A DNA stretch of 64,000 bases from Opitutaceae bacterium EW11 (GCA_003054665.1 QAYY01000002.1:186001-250000), one strand, 5' to 3'. Positions 48,001 through 57,952 are shown, numbered from the stretch's first letter. Notes: a model not told the origin generated them from the letters alone. Numbers and translations are program-made.

Positions 48001-50679
48001 CTCCAGATCGATCCGGTGGAGCGGGAGTCGAAGCCGGGGGAAGCGGTCGACGTGAGATTGCAGCTGAGCGACGCCAAGGGCCGTCCACGGCCAGGAGAGA
48101 TCGCGGTCGCGGTCACGGATGAATCCGTGAATCGGCTCACGGACAGAACCGTCGATAAACCTCGGTTCACGGCGGAGACCGAGCCCAGCGGCCGACTTTG
48201 GGTGACGTTTCCACCCGTTCCGCAGCCGTTCGTGCCCGCGTCGCCGCCTGACCAGCGTCCAGGAGCGGTCATCAGAAGCGCGCGACCCGACGCTTTAGGG
48301 GGAGATCAAGTCGTTCTCTCGCCCTTTGAAATCAACAGTCCCGGCGTTTCGATGGGCTACGCGTCAGGAGCCGGAGGCCGGATGAAGGCGAAAGCCGCCG
48401 ACGCTGCGCTTGGTCAAGGCAATGGCCTCGGAAGCATCGTTACCGTGCGGCGCCATTTTTCCTCCACGGCTTTTTGGGCCCCGGACGTGGTGGCCGACCG
48501 CGAAGGAGCCGCTGTCGTGCATTTTACCTACCCGGACAACCTCACCGAATGGCGCGTCGAAGCGTATGCCGTCGGTGCGGACGGTTCCTCCTTCGGGCGC
48601 GACGCCGTGTTCACAAAGACGTCGCTGCCGTTCCAGGCGCGGCTTCAAACGCCTCGCTTTCTCGTCACGGGCGACCGCGCGGAGATTTCGGCGCTCGTGG
48701 TGAACCGGACCGATGACAAGCTCGTGGCCAAACTGGGAATGCGGACCTCCGGCCCCGTGTCGCCTTTGGCCGACACCCAATCCTCGGTCGATGTCCGACC
48801 GCAGGGCGAGGCGAGGCACGGCTGGAGTTTGCAGGCATCCGGATTGGGTGACGCCGAGTTCACGCTCGAGGGCCGCAGCCGAGCGGGAGACGACGGCATG
48901 CACGTCAGCATTCCCGTCGTCGAAGACGGCCTCGTGCAACACACGGCGTTTAGCGGCCGGCTTGGCCCGGGCGAAACGGAACGCGCTTTCGATCTCGCGC
49001 TTCCCGAGCCGATGGACCCGGGGCGCACGCAGGCCGTCGTGCAGCTCAGCTCAAGCCGGGCCGCAGTCGTCCTCGATGCACTGCCGTTCCTGATCGATTA
49101 TCCGTACGGCTGCGTCGAGCAGACGATGAGCCGTTTTTTCCCGGCGGTGGCGGTGCAGCAGGCGCTCCAGCGTTTTGGGATCTCGCCGAAGGACCTCGAC
49201 GAGCGCCTTCTTCGGGAAACGGAGGCTCGCGGCGACGGGCCGGTGCCGGCCTGGAAGAAACTGGATGATGTCGTGCAGTATGGGATACGGCGCCTCGTGC
49301 AGGCCCAGCGGGGTGACGGAGGATTCGGTTGGTGGCCGGACGCACCCGATCGCGATCTGTGGATGACGAGTTACGTTGCCTGGGGCCTGGAGGTGGCGAG
49401 CGACGGCGGCGCGAATCCGCCGGACGAACTGCTCGAATCGACGCGCCAAGCCGTCATCGACGCGTTGAAAGTGACGAAGATCGCACCCGACGAAGCCGCA
49501 TTCGCCCTCGCCGCGCTGGCTCGCGGGCACGTCTCGGTCGCCGAAGTCGACGCCGTCCGCCCGGTCTTTGAGTCCCTTTACCGCGATCGCGAAAAACTGG
49601 GCGCATCCGGCCGCGCCTGCCTCGCTCTGGCCTCGATCGTGTGGGGAACGACGGATCAGCGCCGTGTCTTGCGGGACAACCTCGAGAACGGAGCCGACCG
49701 GAAAAAATCCGACGATGCCGGCGACACGGTCCATTGGGGGGCGACGGAAGGGTATTGGCTGAGTCGGGACAACGCAGCCGAGTGCACGGCTTTGTCGCTG
49801 CTCGCGCTTCTGAAGCTCGACCCAAAGGATCCGCTGATTGAGCCCGCGGCCAACTGGCTCGTGCTCAACCGTCGAAGCTCACGTTGGAAGAGCACGCGCG
49901 ACACGGCGTTTGCCGTTCTGGCGCTCACCGAACTGATGGCTGCCCGTTCCGAGATCGACGCCGAGGCGGAGATCGACGTCGAACTGGACGGTTATTCCGT
50001 CGGCCGTGTGCGGCTCAACCGGGCGTCCCTGCTCCAAGGCGCGCAGCAGGTTTCGCTGCCGGGAACGCAGCTGAAACCGGGGACCGTGCGGATCAATTTG
50101 CGGCGCACGGGTGGAGACGCACCAGTATACGCCGTCGGTCTGTCTTCTGCCTGGGTGCAGGGCGACGCGGTGAAACCGGAGGGCCATCTGGTTTCGATCC
50201 ATCGATCCTTTGTCCGGCAGGCTCCGCAACCGACGCTCTCCGGTTCGGTTCTTGTTGCGCCGGTCGAGCTTTCGTCCGGCGGCGCCTGCAAGACCGGCGA
50301 GGAATTGGACGCAAGGGTGCATATCTCCGTCTCCAACGATCTCGAGTACGTGATGGTCGAAGTGCCGCGCCCGGCAGGATGCGAGCCGCTGAATCCCTTG
50401 AGCGGATGGGACGCACGACTGCTCCGCGATCAGGGGGACTCCCCGGCAGAGAGGATGGACGGGCGGGATGCGGGCACGGCCGTGTATCGGGAAGAGCACG
50501 ACACAAAGAGCGTCTTCTTCATCCGGTCGCTCCCTGCCGGAAAGTGGACGCTTCGCTTCGGCCTGCGGAGCGTCACACCCGGAGATTACCGCGCGTTGCC
50601 GGCCCAAGTGTCGGCCATGTACGTGCCCGAAGTAACCGCCAACAGCGATGCGCAGCGGGTGAAGCTCGAGGCCAAATAG
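45001..50679 (+). CDS. bacterial alpha-2-macroglobulin with thioester
   Basis: 1892 residues. An N-terminal export segment (about 14-30, VCLLVACFFPIGAFLSG) may be a signal peptide or, with LVAC, a lipobox. After an alpha-helical stretch come macroglobulin domains: VDLFLDRALYRPGETVHWKMIVRQ (MG2, about 520-545) and RPGQEVRFRARLGYFSGGPAAGVPI. The A2M domain begins near residue 1150 (FSSTAFWAPDVVADREGAAVV), and the thioester is GCVEQ with Cys1371 and Gln1374 in YPYGCVEQTMSRFFP. The thioester domain continues to about 1650. Such proteins trap invading proteases covalently in the periplasm. Just before the A2M domain lies VVLSPFEIN (1104-1112), a motif known from TonB receptors. The usual partner gene for PBP1c (pbpC) is not beside it. 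The ATG at 45001 suits the export segment. Confidence 0.9.
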   Translation: MNALLDFRRSRWVCLLVACFFPIGAFLSGSEPSGGDYLARLAAARQFAAEKSWSLARETYKQALPLAPSDGERRWVELWEDDAALRALEPGRWEEREPAWKEHRALFDKLLAPYAREPKKDAFWFAAMESEANWTAYSRHGDAWEIRREVADALALQPPTIENADAYVDFLQRSLSRSAAEPWAQIRDQAFWREHLAAAARATKDGTRRAWCLLTFAELTIGDDTVAISERLAALDAAISAAHGTAWDALARTTAFVWKSQRGLDVEAPPGSRPDFRERVHIADTLRNDLETAPDSPGKDRLLREVTRLRDHWQKPTLKVLAPQQAFSGTVFSFGVGASGIGRLRMQLFQLSPQEFAANAQRQDRPRTRPPGKPVWTLEKLFPHPEDLSWQSDVVGPPDRLKSGLYTLVVEAMDQDKVAPFISDLVVSDVRVTSVGSPSGRATLLFQTARESRPLAGADVKAVFFGDEESRAFAGKTDAAGTVSLESARPKGGALRVAGAVGDQSFSARVEMPPKERDEFMVDLFLDRALYRPGETVHWKMIVRQRISGALRVPEQKAGFRWSLELGDETLSPEAALVLNEYGTAHGEVVIPATARPGEAVLRLRRDADGEGEWNHREDAFRVDSFRAPAMQLSLEPASPPQSLRPGQEVRFRARLGYFSGGPAAGVPIRCELLATANHLLASADGQRTDESLKRLKKNLESVTNTAGVAEFRVALPPDLPSRLTLLVSATALPDGGEPVHALQSMTITDSGLLVDAGDETTKAQIRAAGSDAVFSVRIVNGMMEPSPFRGLVELVEERWVGLWLDANGTIVPSEPPLGSDATALHEGWATVRIACQEAQAGADGLLNTAFRLPHAGIFRLRVLGPDGETPLELTTSAFVWRYNFDGRLAVVAVGERDARLSFPPQAAYLFGPERENGDKPRRLLCVLPEKAPFGVVTLWNGDEESIQWVDARGSRICWLTLPKGISGGSWRADLSIPGSSFGSLRTAFWSEPEPSRELKLQIDPVERESKPGEAVDVRLQLSDAKGRPRPGEIAVAVTDESVNRLTDRTVDKPRFTAETEPSGRLWVTFPPVPQPFVPASPPDQRPGAVIRSARPDALGGDQVVLSPFEINSPGVSMGYASGAGGRMKAKAADAALGQGNGLGSIVTVRRHFSSTAFWAPDVVADREGAAVVHFTYPDNLTEWRVEAYAVGADGSSFGRDAVFTKTSLPFQARLQTPRFLVTGDRAEISALVVNRTDDKLVAKLGMRTSGPVSPLADTQSSVDVRPQGEARHGWSLQASGLGDAEFTLEGRSRAGDDGMHVSIPVVEDGLVQHTAFSGRLGPGETERAFDLALPEPMDPGRTQAVVQLSSSRAAVVLDALPFLIDYPYGCVEQTMSRFFPAVAVQQALQRFGISPKDLDERLLRETEARGDGPVPAWKKLDDVVQYGIRRLVQAQRGDGGFGWWPDAPDRDLWMTSYVAWGLEVASDGGANPPDELLESTRQAVIDALKVTKIAPDEAAFALAALARGHVSVAEVDAVRPVFESLYRDREKLGASGRACLALASIVWGTTDQRRVLRDNLENGADRKKSDDAGDTVHWGATEGYWLSRDNAAECTALSLLALLKLDPKDPLIEPAANWLVLNRRSSRWKSTRDTAFAVLALTELMAARSEIDAEAEIDVELDGYSVGRVRLNRASLLQGAQQVSLPGTQLKPGTVRINLRRTGGDAPVYAVGLSSAWVQGDAVKPEGHLVSIHRSFVRQAPQPTLSGSVLVAPVELSSGGACKTGEELDARVHISVSNDLEYVMVEVPRPAGCEPLNPLSGWDARLLRDQGDSPAERMDGRDAGTAVYREEHDTKSVFFIRSLPAGKWTLRFGLRSVTPGDYRALPAQVSAMYVPEVTANSDAQRVKLEAK

Positions 50680-50736
50680 CCGGCGAGATTCAGCGAGCCC
50701 GGCTGCGCATGGGCGGAGCCGGCACTCGGGCCTGGT

Positions 50737-51840
50737 TCAGCGGTTCTGCAGCGCCAGGAAGATCAGGACGGCGATCAGCACGGCGAGGGCGGCCAGGGTG
50801 ATCTTGATCCAGCTCTTCGGATATCGCCCGGCAATCGCGCCGGTGTAGCCGTTGATCACGACCTGGAACGGCTTTCCGTGAAAATCGTAGGTGAGCAGCC
50901 AGACCGGCGCCAGGATGTGCTTGAACGTCTGCCCCGAATAATCGGCGTCGACCCGCAGATTCCTGTGCGTGTCGCCGGGCACCTGCGAGGCGCAGAGGGA
51001 CCGCAGCTTCATGTCCATGGCCGATCTCGCGCGCTGCGCCGCACCGACGAGGTCGAGTTGATAGCGCTCCACCACCCAGCCGGCGACGAAGCCGGGGTTG
51101 TACGGTTTCAGTTCCTTGGTGGGAAACGGCTCGACGCGTCCGAGCAGGTCCGGCTGCACGCCGCGCGAGGCGGCGACGAGTTCGTCGTCGAAAAAGTGAT
51201 TGAGCGATCCGGAGCTCGGCTGCCACCGGACTTTCAGCACCTGCCGGGTCTGTCGCCGGCCGTTGGAGTCGGTGTATGTCTCCGTCTCGTAATAGTGGTA
51301 TCCACTCTCTGCCGACCAGTCCGCGTGGACCTGTGCGTCGAACGTCCAATACGGGATGTACAGGCCGTGGACGGTATCGGTAAGCGCGCGGGTCTTCAGG
51401 GCGTTGGGTGCGAACCACCGCGAGCCGTACCATTTGCGGATGGTATCGCGCACGTCGACCTCGCTGACCTTGAACTCGAGCAGGCTCTCGGGGCGGAAGG
51501 CTTCCTTGACCTCCTCGTAGGGAACGAGCGCCGAGGAGCCGCAGAAATCGCAGCGTTGCCCGACCCGAGTCGGGTCGAACACCGAGATGGCTTGGCAGCT
51601 CTGGCAGCGGACCTGGGTCTTCTGCGCCTGCCAGCCGCGCGCGTCGTCGGGTATGCCGCGGAGGGCCGCCACCAGGTCGTGTTCGACGATCTTTTCTTCG
51701 CCCGACTCGGTGAGTTCGATGTTCGCGGGCGAGACCGTCCCGCAATACGAGCAGACAAGCGCCTTCTTCTCGGGATTCCATACAGCCTCGGCTCCACAGG
51801 ATGGGCAGGCGAACTTACCGCGGGCGATAACCTCGGGCAT
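50737..51840 (-). CDS. zinc-ribbon membrane protein (YdjG-like)
   Basis: 367 residues. Two zinc ribbons open the protein: FACPSCGAEAVWNPEKKALVCSYCGTV (about 10-36) and VRCQSCQAISVFDPTRVGQRCDFCGSSA (about 77-104). The middle holds aromatic-rich sequence (YIPYWTFDAQVHADWSAESGYHYYETETYTD). A single transmembrane helix sits at the end (IKITLAALAVLIAVLIFLAL). Bacillus subtilis YdjG has this plan and works with the flotillin-like YdjI and PspA in membrane stress. Here the SPFH gene lies just upstream in the same direction, 133 bp away. Databases sometimes mislabel this family as PriA or helicase because of the zinc ribbons. Confidence 0.82.
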   Translation of the reverse strand: MPEVIARGKFACPSCGAEAVWNPEKKALVCSYCGTVSPANIELTESGEEKIVEHDLVAALRGIPDDARGWQAQKTQVRCQSCQAISVFDPTRVGQRCDFCGSSALVPYEEVKEAFRPESLLEFKVSEVDVRDTIRKWYGSRWFAPNALKTRALTDTVHGLYIPYWTFDAQVHADWSAESGYHYYETETYTDSNGRRQTRQVLKVRWQPSSGSLNHFFDDELVAASRGVQPDLLGRVEPFPTKELKPYNPGFVAGWVVERYQLDLVGAAQRARSAMDMKLRSLCASQVPGDTHRNLRVDADYSGQTFKHILAPVWLLTYDFHGKPFQVVINGYTGAIAGRYPKSWIKITLAALAVLIAVLIFLALQNR

Positions 51841-51937
51841 AGAGATTCAGGGGAGGAATAACGGGCGAACCGGACCGGGTTTTCCGGACGCGCCAGAATG
51901 GAGGCGGTCCGGCGGGGAGGCGAGCGAAGGCGCTGCA

Positions 51938-51967
51938 CAGGTCGCGTGCGGAAACTCACGCGACCTG
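51938..51967 (-). terminator. hairpin after the SPFH gene
   Basis: A perfect 11-bp stem, CAGGTCGCGTG with CACGCGACCTG and an 8-base loop, lies 6 bp beyond the stop codon on the minus strand. No T-run follows; it may attenuate between the SPFH and zinc-ribbon genes. Confidence 0.5.
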
Positions 51968-51973
51968 GCTCGG

Positions 51974-53059
51974 TCAGTTCTTCAGAAACTCGTTCAGGGC
52001 AGCGCGGGTGATGCGCCAGGTCGAACCGATCTTTTTCCCCTTGAGCGATCCGTCATTGAGCGTCGCGATCACGTCGGCCTCGCTCACGCCCAGCGCCTGC
52101 GCGGCTTCGGCCGGGCTGAGCAACTCCGGAAGGCCGCTGGCTGCGGGAGCCGGATTGGCCACCTGTGCCGGAGCGCCGCCCGCGGGCGGGGTGCCTTGCG
52201 GGCTCAGAATGCCGCCGGGCTGATTCATCATTTGCTGCGCGAGGCCGAAGCCCATCGCGATCTCCGCCGCGGCTCCGCCCGGGCCGCCGCCGCCCTTGGC
52301 CATGCCCTCGGCCATCTGCATTTTGACGTAGTCGTTGAGGTTTCCGATCGCAGCCATGCTGGAGCGTTTGTCGATCGCCTGCTCGACCTCGGGAGGGACC
52401 GAGACGTTTTCCAGGATGAAGCTCGTCATCTGCAGACCGTAGCGGACCGTGATGATCGGGTTGATGATCGGCAGCAGGGCCTCGCCGAGCTCCCCGTAGC
52501 GCGCGGCGACGTCGAGAACCGGTACCTTGGCGGACGCGAGTGCGTCGGTGAACACGCTGACGATGCGGGAGCGCATCGTGTCGGCGAATTCATCGAGGCG
52601 GAAATGATTGTCGGTCCCGGCGACTTCCTTGAGGAACGTTTTCACGTCTACGATCTTGAAGTCGTAGGTGCCGAAGGCCCGGGCGCGGACGATCCCGAAG
52701 TCCGGGTCGCGGAGCATGACGGGATTCGACGTGCCCCACTTGTTGCCGGTGAAGAGGCGGGTGTTGACGAAATAGACGTCCGCCTTGAACGGGCTTTCCA
52801 GACCATACTTCCAGCCCTTCAGCGTGGAGAGGATCGGAATGTTGTCCGTGACGAGCGTGTGTTTGCCCGGGCCGAACGTGTCGCCGAACTGGCCCAAGTA
52901 GAGGAACTGGGCCACCTGGGACTCGCGTACGATCAGCTGAGCGCCGCGCTTGATTTCCTTGTCCTGATCCGGGAAGCGCCACGACAGCGTGTCGCGCGAG
53001 TCGTCCTCCCACTGGATGATTTCGAGAAACTGCGTCTTGAGGTAATCGAAGAGACCCAT
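51974..53059 (-). CDS. SPFH (YdjI-like) protein with C-terminal excisionase-type helix-turn-helix
   Basis: 361 residues from MGLFDYLKTQFLEIIQWEDD at 53059, the usual YdjI/virion-core-like start. The SPFH domain (about 25-235) includes ALIVRE-type sequence QLIVRESQVAQFLYLGQFGDTFGPGKHTL and ITVRYGLQMTSFILENVSVPPEVEQAID. A Gly/Ala/Met-rich linker (KGGGGPGGAAAEIAMGFGLAQQMM) follows. The last 50 residues (LLSPAEAAQALGVSEADVIATLNDGSLKGKKIGSTWRITRAALNEFL) read as a MerR/excisionase-type DNA-binding domain. In B. subtilis YdjI recruits PspA to the membrane. The DNA-binding-like tail is unusual beside an SPFH domain. Confidence 0.85.
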   Translation of the reverse strand: MGLFDYLKTQFLEIIQWEDDSRDTLSWRFPDQDKEIKRGAQLIVRESQVAQFLYLGQFGDTFGPGKHTLVTDNIPILSTLKGWKYGLESPFKADVYFVNTRLFTGNKWGTSNPVMLRDPDFGIVRARAFGTYDFKIVDVKTFLKEVAGTDNHFRLDEFADTMRSRIVSVFTDALASAKVPVLDVAARYGELGEALLPIINPIITVRYGLQMTSFILENVSVPPEVEQAIDKRSSMAAIGNLNDYVKMQMAEGMAKGGGGPGGAAAEIAMGFGLAQQMMNQPGGILSPQGTPPAGGAPAQVANPAPAASGLPELLSPAEAAQALGVSEADVIATLNDGSLKGKKIGSTWRITRAALNEFLKN

Positions 53060-53319
53060 GGCCGTGATGATTGAGGTTATTGCGCCGTGGCGCATTGGCC
53101 GCGCCACTACAGAACCGGCACACTAGCGTCCCGCCGCGGTTTGTGGAGAAGGATTTGGCGCGATGGAAAGATCGTTTGGCACTGTAAACTGGGCAGCGCG
53201 GCGCAGGTGATGCCCGTTGACCTGGACCGCGGGTATCTCGAGGTCCGAGACGGTCCGGCATCGGCGTCGTTTTCTCGCCCTTGTTGACGCCGGACGGCTC
53301 GCAGGTTGCTTTCTGCGCC

Positions 53320-55008
<1,689 letters not shown>

Positions 55009-55150
55009 GCACCTTCTTGGATGGGCAGTCTCGCGCCACGGCGATGGCTCGAGACGGTCGGCGAAATCGCGCCCTCGGTGGCGCAGATCGAGAAATCCAT
55101 TACGGTGGTGCACCCGCCGCACGGCCGCCGCCGCGACGGCGTACCGTCTC

Positions 55151-55750
55151 ATGAAAGGTTTTTTGCTCTTCCTCGCCATGGCTCTCGCTGCTCCGTTTTC
55201 CATAGCCGCCGATGCACCGTCGGCCGGTCGTTCTGAATACTTGGTCCTCGGTGGAGGATGTTTCTGGTGTACCGAGGCGGCCTATGAACTGGTGCCCGGC
55301 GTGAAATCCGTGGTGAGCGGCTACGCTGGCGGGCACGTGGTGAAGCCGACCTACGAGCAAGTCTCCGGTCATGACACCGGCCACGCAGAGGTCATCCGCA
55401 TCGAATACGATCCTTCTCAAACGAATCTCGAGACGCTGCTGGACTTCTTCTGGACGATTCACGATCCAACGACGCTCGACCGACAGGGCGCAGACGAAGG
55501 GCCGCAATACCGGTCGATCATTCTCTACGCCAATGAGGCCCAGAAAGCCGCGGCCGAGAAATCGAAGTCCAAAGCGCAGGCGAAGTTTTCCGACCCGATT
55601 GTGACGGAGATCGTGCCGCTGAAGGCCTTCTACCCGGCCGAGGAGTATCACCAGGACTATTTCCGGAAGAATCCCAACCAGGGATACTGCCGGCTCGTGA
55701 TCAAACCGAAGATCGATAAGGCGAAAAAAAGCCTCGGCGCCGGCCACTGA
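55151..55750 (+). CDS. msrA: exported peptide-methionine (S)-S-oxide reductase MsrA
   Basis: 199 residues. A signal peptide (MKGFLLFLAMALAAPFSIAA) precedes the MsrA domain. The catalytic Cys37 is in GGGCFWC; Cys40 sits in the same motif. SGYAGG, YEQVSGHDTGHAEVIRIEYDP and YRSIILY are family blocks, and AEEYHQDYF is the conserved C-terminal region. It reduces methionine sulfoxide in damaged proteins. Because it is exported, it must use a periplasmic reductant, or another thiol, rather than cytosolic thioredoxin. The gap before it holds no feature. MsrB is not adjacent. Confidence 0.94.
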   Translation: MKGFLLFLAMALAAPFSIAADAPSAGRSEYLVLGGGCFWCTEAAYELVPGVKSVVSGYAGGHVVKPTYEQVSGHDTGHAEVIRIEYDPSQTNLETLLDFFWTIHDPTTLDRQGADEGPQYRSIILYANEAQKAAAEKSKSKAQAKFSDPIVTEIVPLKAFYPAEEYHQDYFRKNPNQGYCRLVIKPKIDKAKKSLGAGH

Positions 55751-55854
55751 GCCGAACGCGGAGCGCTTCACGGCGAAAAGGCCATGGGCCGCCTCGCCTC
55801 GGTGCGAAGCGTCGGCAGATTGCACCTGCGTCGTGGCTCTCTTGGAATCCTCGC

Positions 55855-56889
55855 GTGTGTTTAGCTCCCGCTGTATCCGTCGTGCTTCCGGTTCGCGACG
55901 CGGTTGCCACCCTTGACCGTGCGATCGCGAGTATTGTCCGGCAGACGTTCCAGAAGTGGGAGATGTTGGTGGTCGACGACGGCTCGACGGACGGCAGCCG
56001 CGAGGTGGCGGCGAAATGGGCCTGCGCGGATCTGCGTATCCGAACGCTGGATGCCCCGGCACGTGGGATCGTTGCCGCACTGAACGCGGGTCTTGATGCC
56101 GCTCGCGCCCCGGTGATCGCACGCATGGACGCGGACGACGAGTCGTTGCCGGTGCGGCTGGAGGAGCAGCTGCGAGTGCTTGCAGCCGAGACGGATTTGG
56201 GTCTCGTCGGGTGCCGTGTGCGCTTCGGCGGCGACGCGGCCCGGCAGGCGGGATATGCCCTTCACGTCGCGTGGCTGAATTCGCTCACCACCTCGGAACA
56301 CATCCGGGTGAACCGATTCGTGGAGTCGCCGTTTGCGCATCCAGGCGTGATGTTTCGGCGCTCCTGCGCCGACCGGTTCGGGGGCTACCGCCACGGCGAT
56401 TTTCCGGAGGATTACGAACTCTGGCTGCGCTGGCTGGAGGCGGGTGTTCGGATGCGTAACCTTCAACGCGAACTGCTTGTCTGGCACGATCCGCCCGGGC
56501 GGCTCTCGCGCACGGACTCTCGCTACTCGCCGGATGCTTTTTACCGGCTCAAAGCCCGGTACGCCGCGTCCGAGGTGGCGAAGCTCCTGATCGATGGCCG
56601 GCCTGCCCGGCGTCGACTCTGGATTTGGGGCGCGGGCCGTCCTACGCGGAAGCGTGCGTCGCTCTTGGAGGAGCACGGCGTCTCCATTTACGGCTACGTC
56701 GACATCGATCCGAAGAAGTACGATCGAAGGTTGGGAGAGCGGCCTGTCGTATCTGAGAAAGCGCTACCATCTCCCCGTGAGGCGGTGGTGCTTGGGTACG
56801 TGGGGAGCCGGGGCGCCCGGGAGTTGACGCGCACGCGGCTGACTGCCGCCGGTTTTGTGGAGGGCGCCGACTTTCTCATGTGCTCTTGA
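55855..56889 (+). CDS. family 2 glycosyltransferase
   Basis: 344 residues with a GTG start. The GT2 domain opens VSVVLPVRDAVATLDRAIASIVRQTFQKWEMLVVDDGSTDGS and has the DxD site in ARMDADDESLP. GYRHGDFPEDYELWLRWLEAG holds the catalytic-base region (ED). The last 100 residues form a second small domain starting RLWIWGAGRPTRKRASLLEEHGVSIYGYVDIDP, which looks like a Rossmann-type nucleotide-binding fold. This may be a sugar-nucleotide or methyl-donor binding tail. The product, cell-surface or exopolysaccharide, is not readable. Confidence 0.88.
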   Translation: MCLAPAVSVVLPVRDAVATLDRAIASIVRQTFQKWEMLVVDDGSTDGSREVAAKWACADLRIRTLDAPARGIVAALNAGLDAARAPVIARMDADDESLPVRLEEQLRVLAAETDLGLVGCRVRFGGDAARQAGYALHVAWLNSLTTSEHIRVNRFVESPFAHPGVMFRRSCADRFGGYRHGDFPEDYELWLRWLEAGVRMRNLQRELLVWHDPPGRLSRTDSRYSPDAFYRLKARYAASEVAKLLIDGRPARRRLWIWGAGRPTRKRASLLEEHGVSIYGYVDIDPKKYDRRLGERPVVSEKALPSPREAVVLGYVGSRGARELTRTRLTAAGFVEGADFLMCS

Positions 56890-56983
56890 TTGCGGCCGGT
56901 CGCGGACGCCGGAGGTCGGCTGTGGGTCGTCCCGCCCCTGTACCTCCGCTTTACATTCGGGCGAGCTGCGCAAACTTGCGCGC

Positions 56984-57784
56984 ATGCCAGAATCGTCACC
57001 CGTCAACACAGCGGATGCTGGACTCGAAGTTCAGACGTACTTCGTACGCAATCGCAACGTGCTCGTTGCACGCGCACCGTTCAGCGAACTGTACGTCGAC
57101 TATTATCTCCACCTGAGCACGCACCACATCCAGGTGGACCCTGAACACGACGAGATCTTCAAGCGGGCGCTCGCCGCGTTCACGCTGCACTGCGCCTCGC
57201 GCCCTTGGAACGAGATGACGGCGTGGACGATTCATTTCCAGGAGCCGCTTCTGAATGTCTTCCTCACCGGAGACAACGAGACGGGCGCAGTCACGGGCCG
57301 GGTTTTCACCGAGAACATCAAGGAAATGGATCACCCGATCTTCTTTTCCGACATCGTGGTCCCGCGGCAGCCGAAGCGGCGCAGCGCCGTGGACTTTTCG
57401 GGCTCGGATCCCCTGAAGGCGGTGGAGGCGTATTATGCTCAGAGTGAGCAGCGCCCGGCGCGGTATTTCCAGATCGCCGAGGAGGAGTTCGTAATGGTAT
57501 CGGCGCATCCCGACTGCGACATGCGCTGGTTCGAGGATCTTTCTGTCGATCGCGTACGTTCGCTGGATCGGGACGAGACGTTGTCTCTGATGGAGCGCCG
57601 GATCTACCGCTGGCACTGCGGCTGCAATCAGAAGCGAATGATGGAAGTCCTCGCTCCGACGATGAAGGCTGACGCGGGAGGACTGTTTGGCGACGACGAC
57701 AAAATCGAGATCCGCTGTCCGCGTTGCGGTGCCCGCCACGTGATCACCCGCGAGGCGATGGAAGCGTTTGTTGCGGCGGCGTGA
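56984..57784 (+). CDS. hslO: Hsp33-family redox-regulated chaperone
   Basis: 266 residues from MPESSPVNTADAG at 56984. The C-terminal zinc switch is Cys212-x-Cys214 (WHCGCNQKRM) and Cys245-x-x-Cys248 (IRCPRCGA), spaced 30 residues apart as in Hsp33. Under oxidation these cysteines release zinc and form disulfides, turning the protein into a holdase chaperone. The N-terminal region is rather divergent from E. coli Hsp33, but the motif spacing is specific. The frame continues upstream to 56855 in Cys/Arg-rich, unlikely sequence. The stop codon is followed within one base by a GC hairpin and heptamer repeats. Confidence 0.87.
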   Translation: MPESSPVNTADAGLEVQTYFVRNRNVLVARAPFSELYVDYYLHLSTHHIQVDPEHDEIFKRALAAFTLHCASRPWNEMTAWTIHFQEPLLNVFLTGDNETGAVTGRVFTENIKEMDHPIFFSDIVVPRQPKRRSAVDFSGSDPLKAVEAYYAQSEQRPARYFQIAEEEFVMVSAHPDCDMRWFEDLSVDRVRSLDRDETLSLMERRIYRWHCGCNQKRMMEVLAPTMKADAGGLFGDDDKIEIRCPRCGARHVITREAMEAFVAAA

Positions 57785-57785
57785 G

Positions 57786-57950
57786 CGCCGCTGGGCGGCG
57801 GTCATGCCGCCTAAGGAAGAATGGAGAATGAAAAATGAAGAATGCGGATCCCGTCGATCCCGTTCTCGGGCGTCGCCGACCCCGCCTGACGCAGGCAAGC
57901 CGCTTGCGCTTCCGTCATTCTACATTCTGCATTCCGCATTCCTCATTAGG
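57786..57950. repeat. stop-adjacent hairpin and opposed heptamer arrays between hslO and tcdA
   Basis: One base after the hslO stop comes a 6-bp stem CGCCGC/GCGGCG with loop TGG (57786-57800). Four heptamers of type AGAATGA lie at 57818-57845 (AGAATGG, AGAATGA, AAAATGA, AGAATGC). They face five of type CATTCTG at 57916-57950 (CATTCTA, CATTCTG, CATTCCG, CATTCCT, CATTAGG), so the arms are complementary. The right array ends 2 bp before the tcdA ATG. Confidence 0.75.
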
Positions 57951-57952
57951 CC

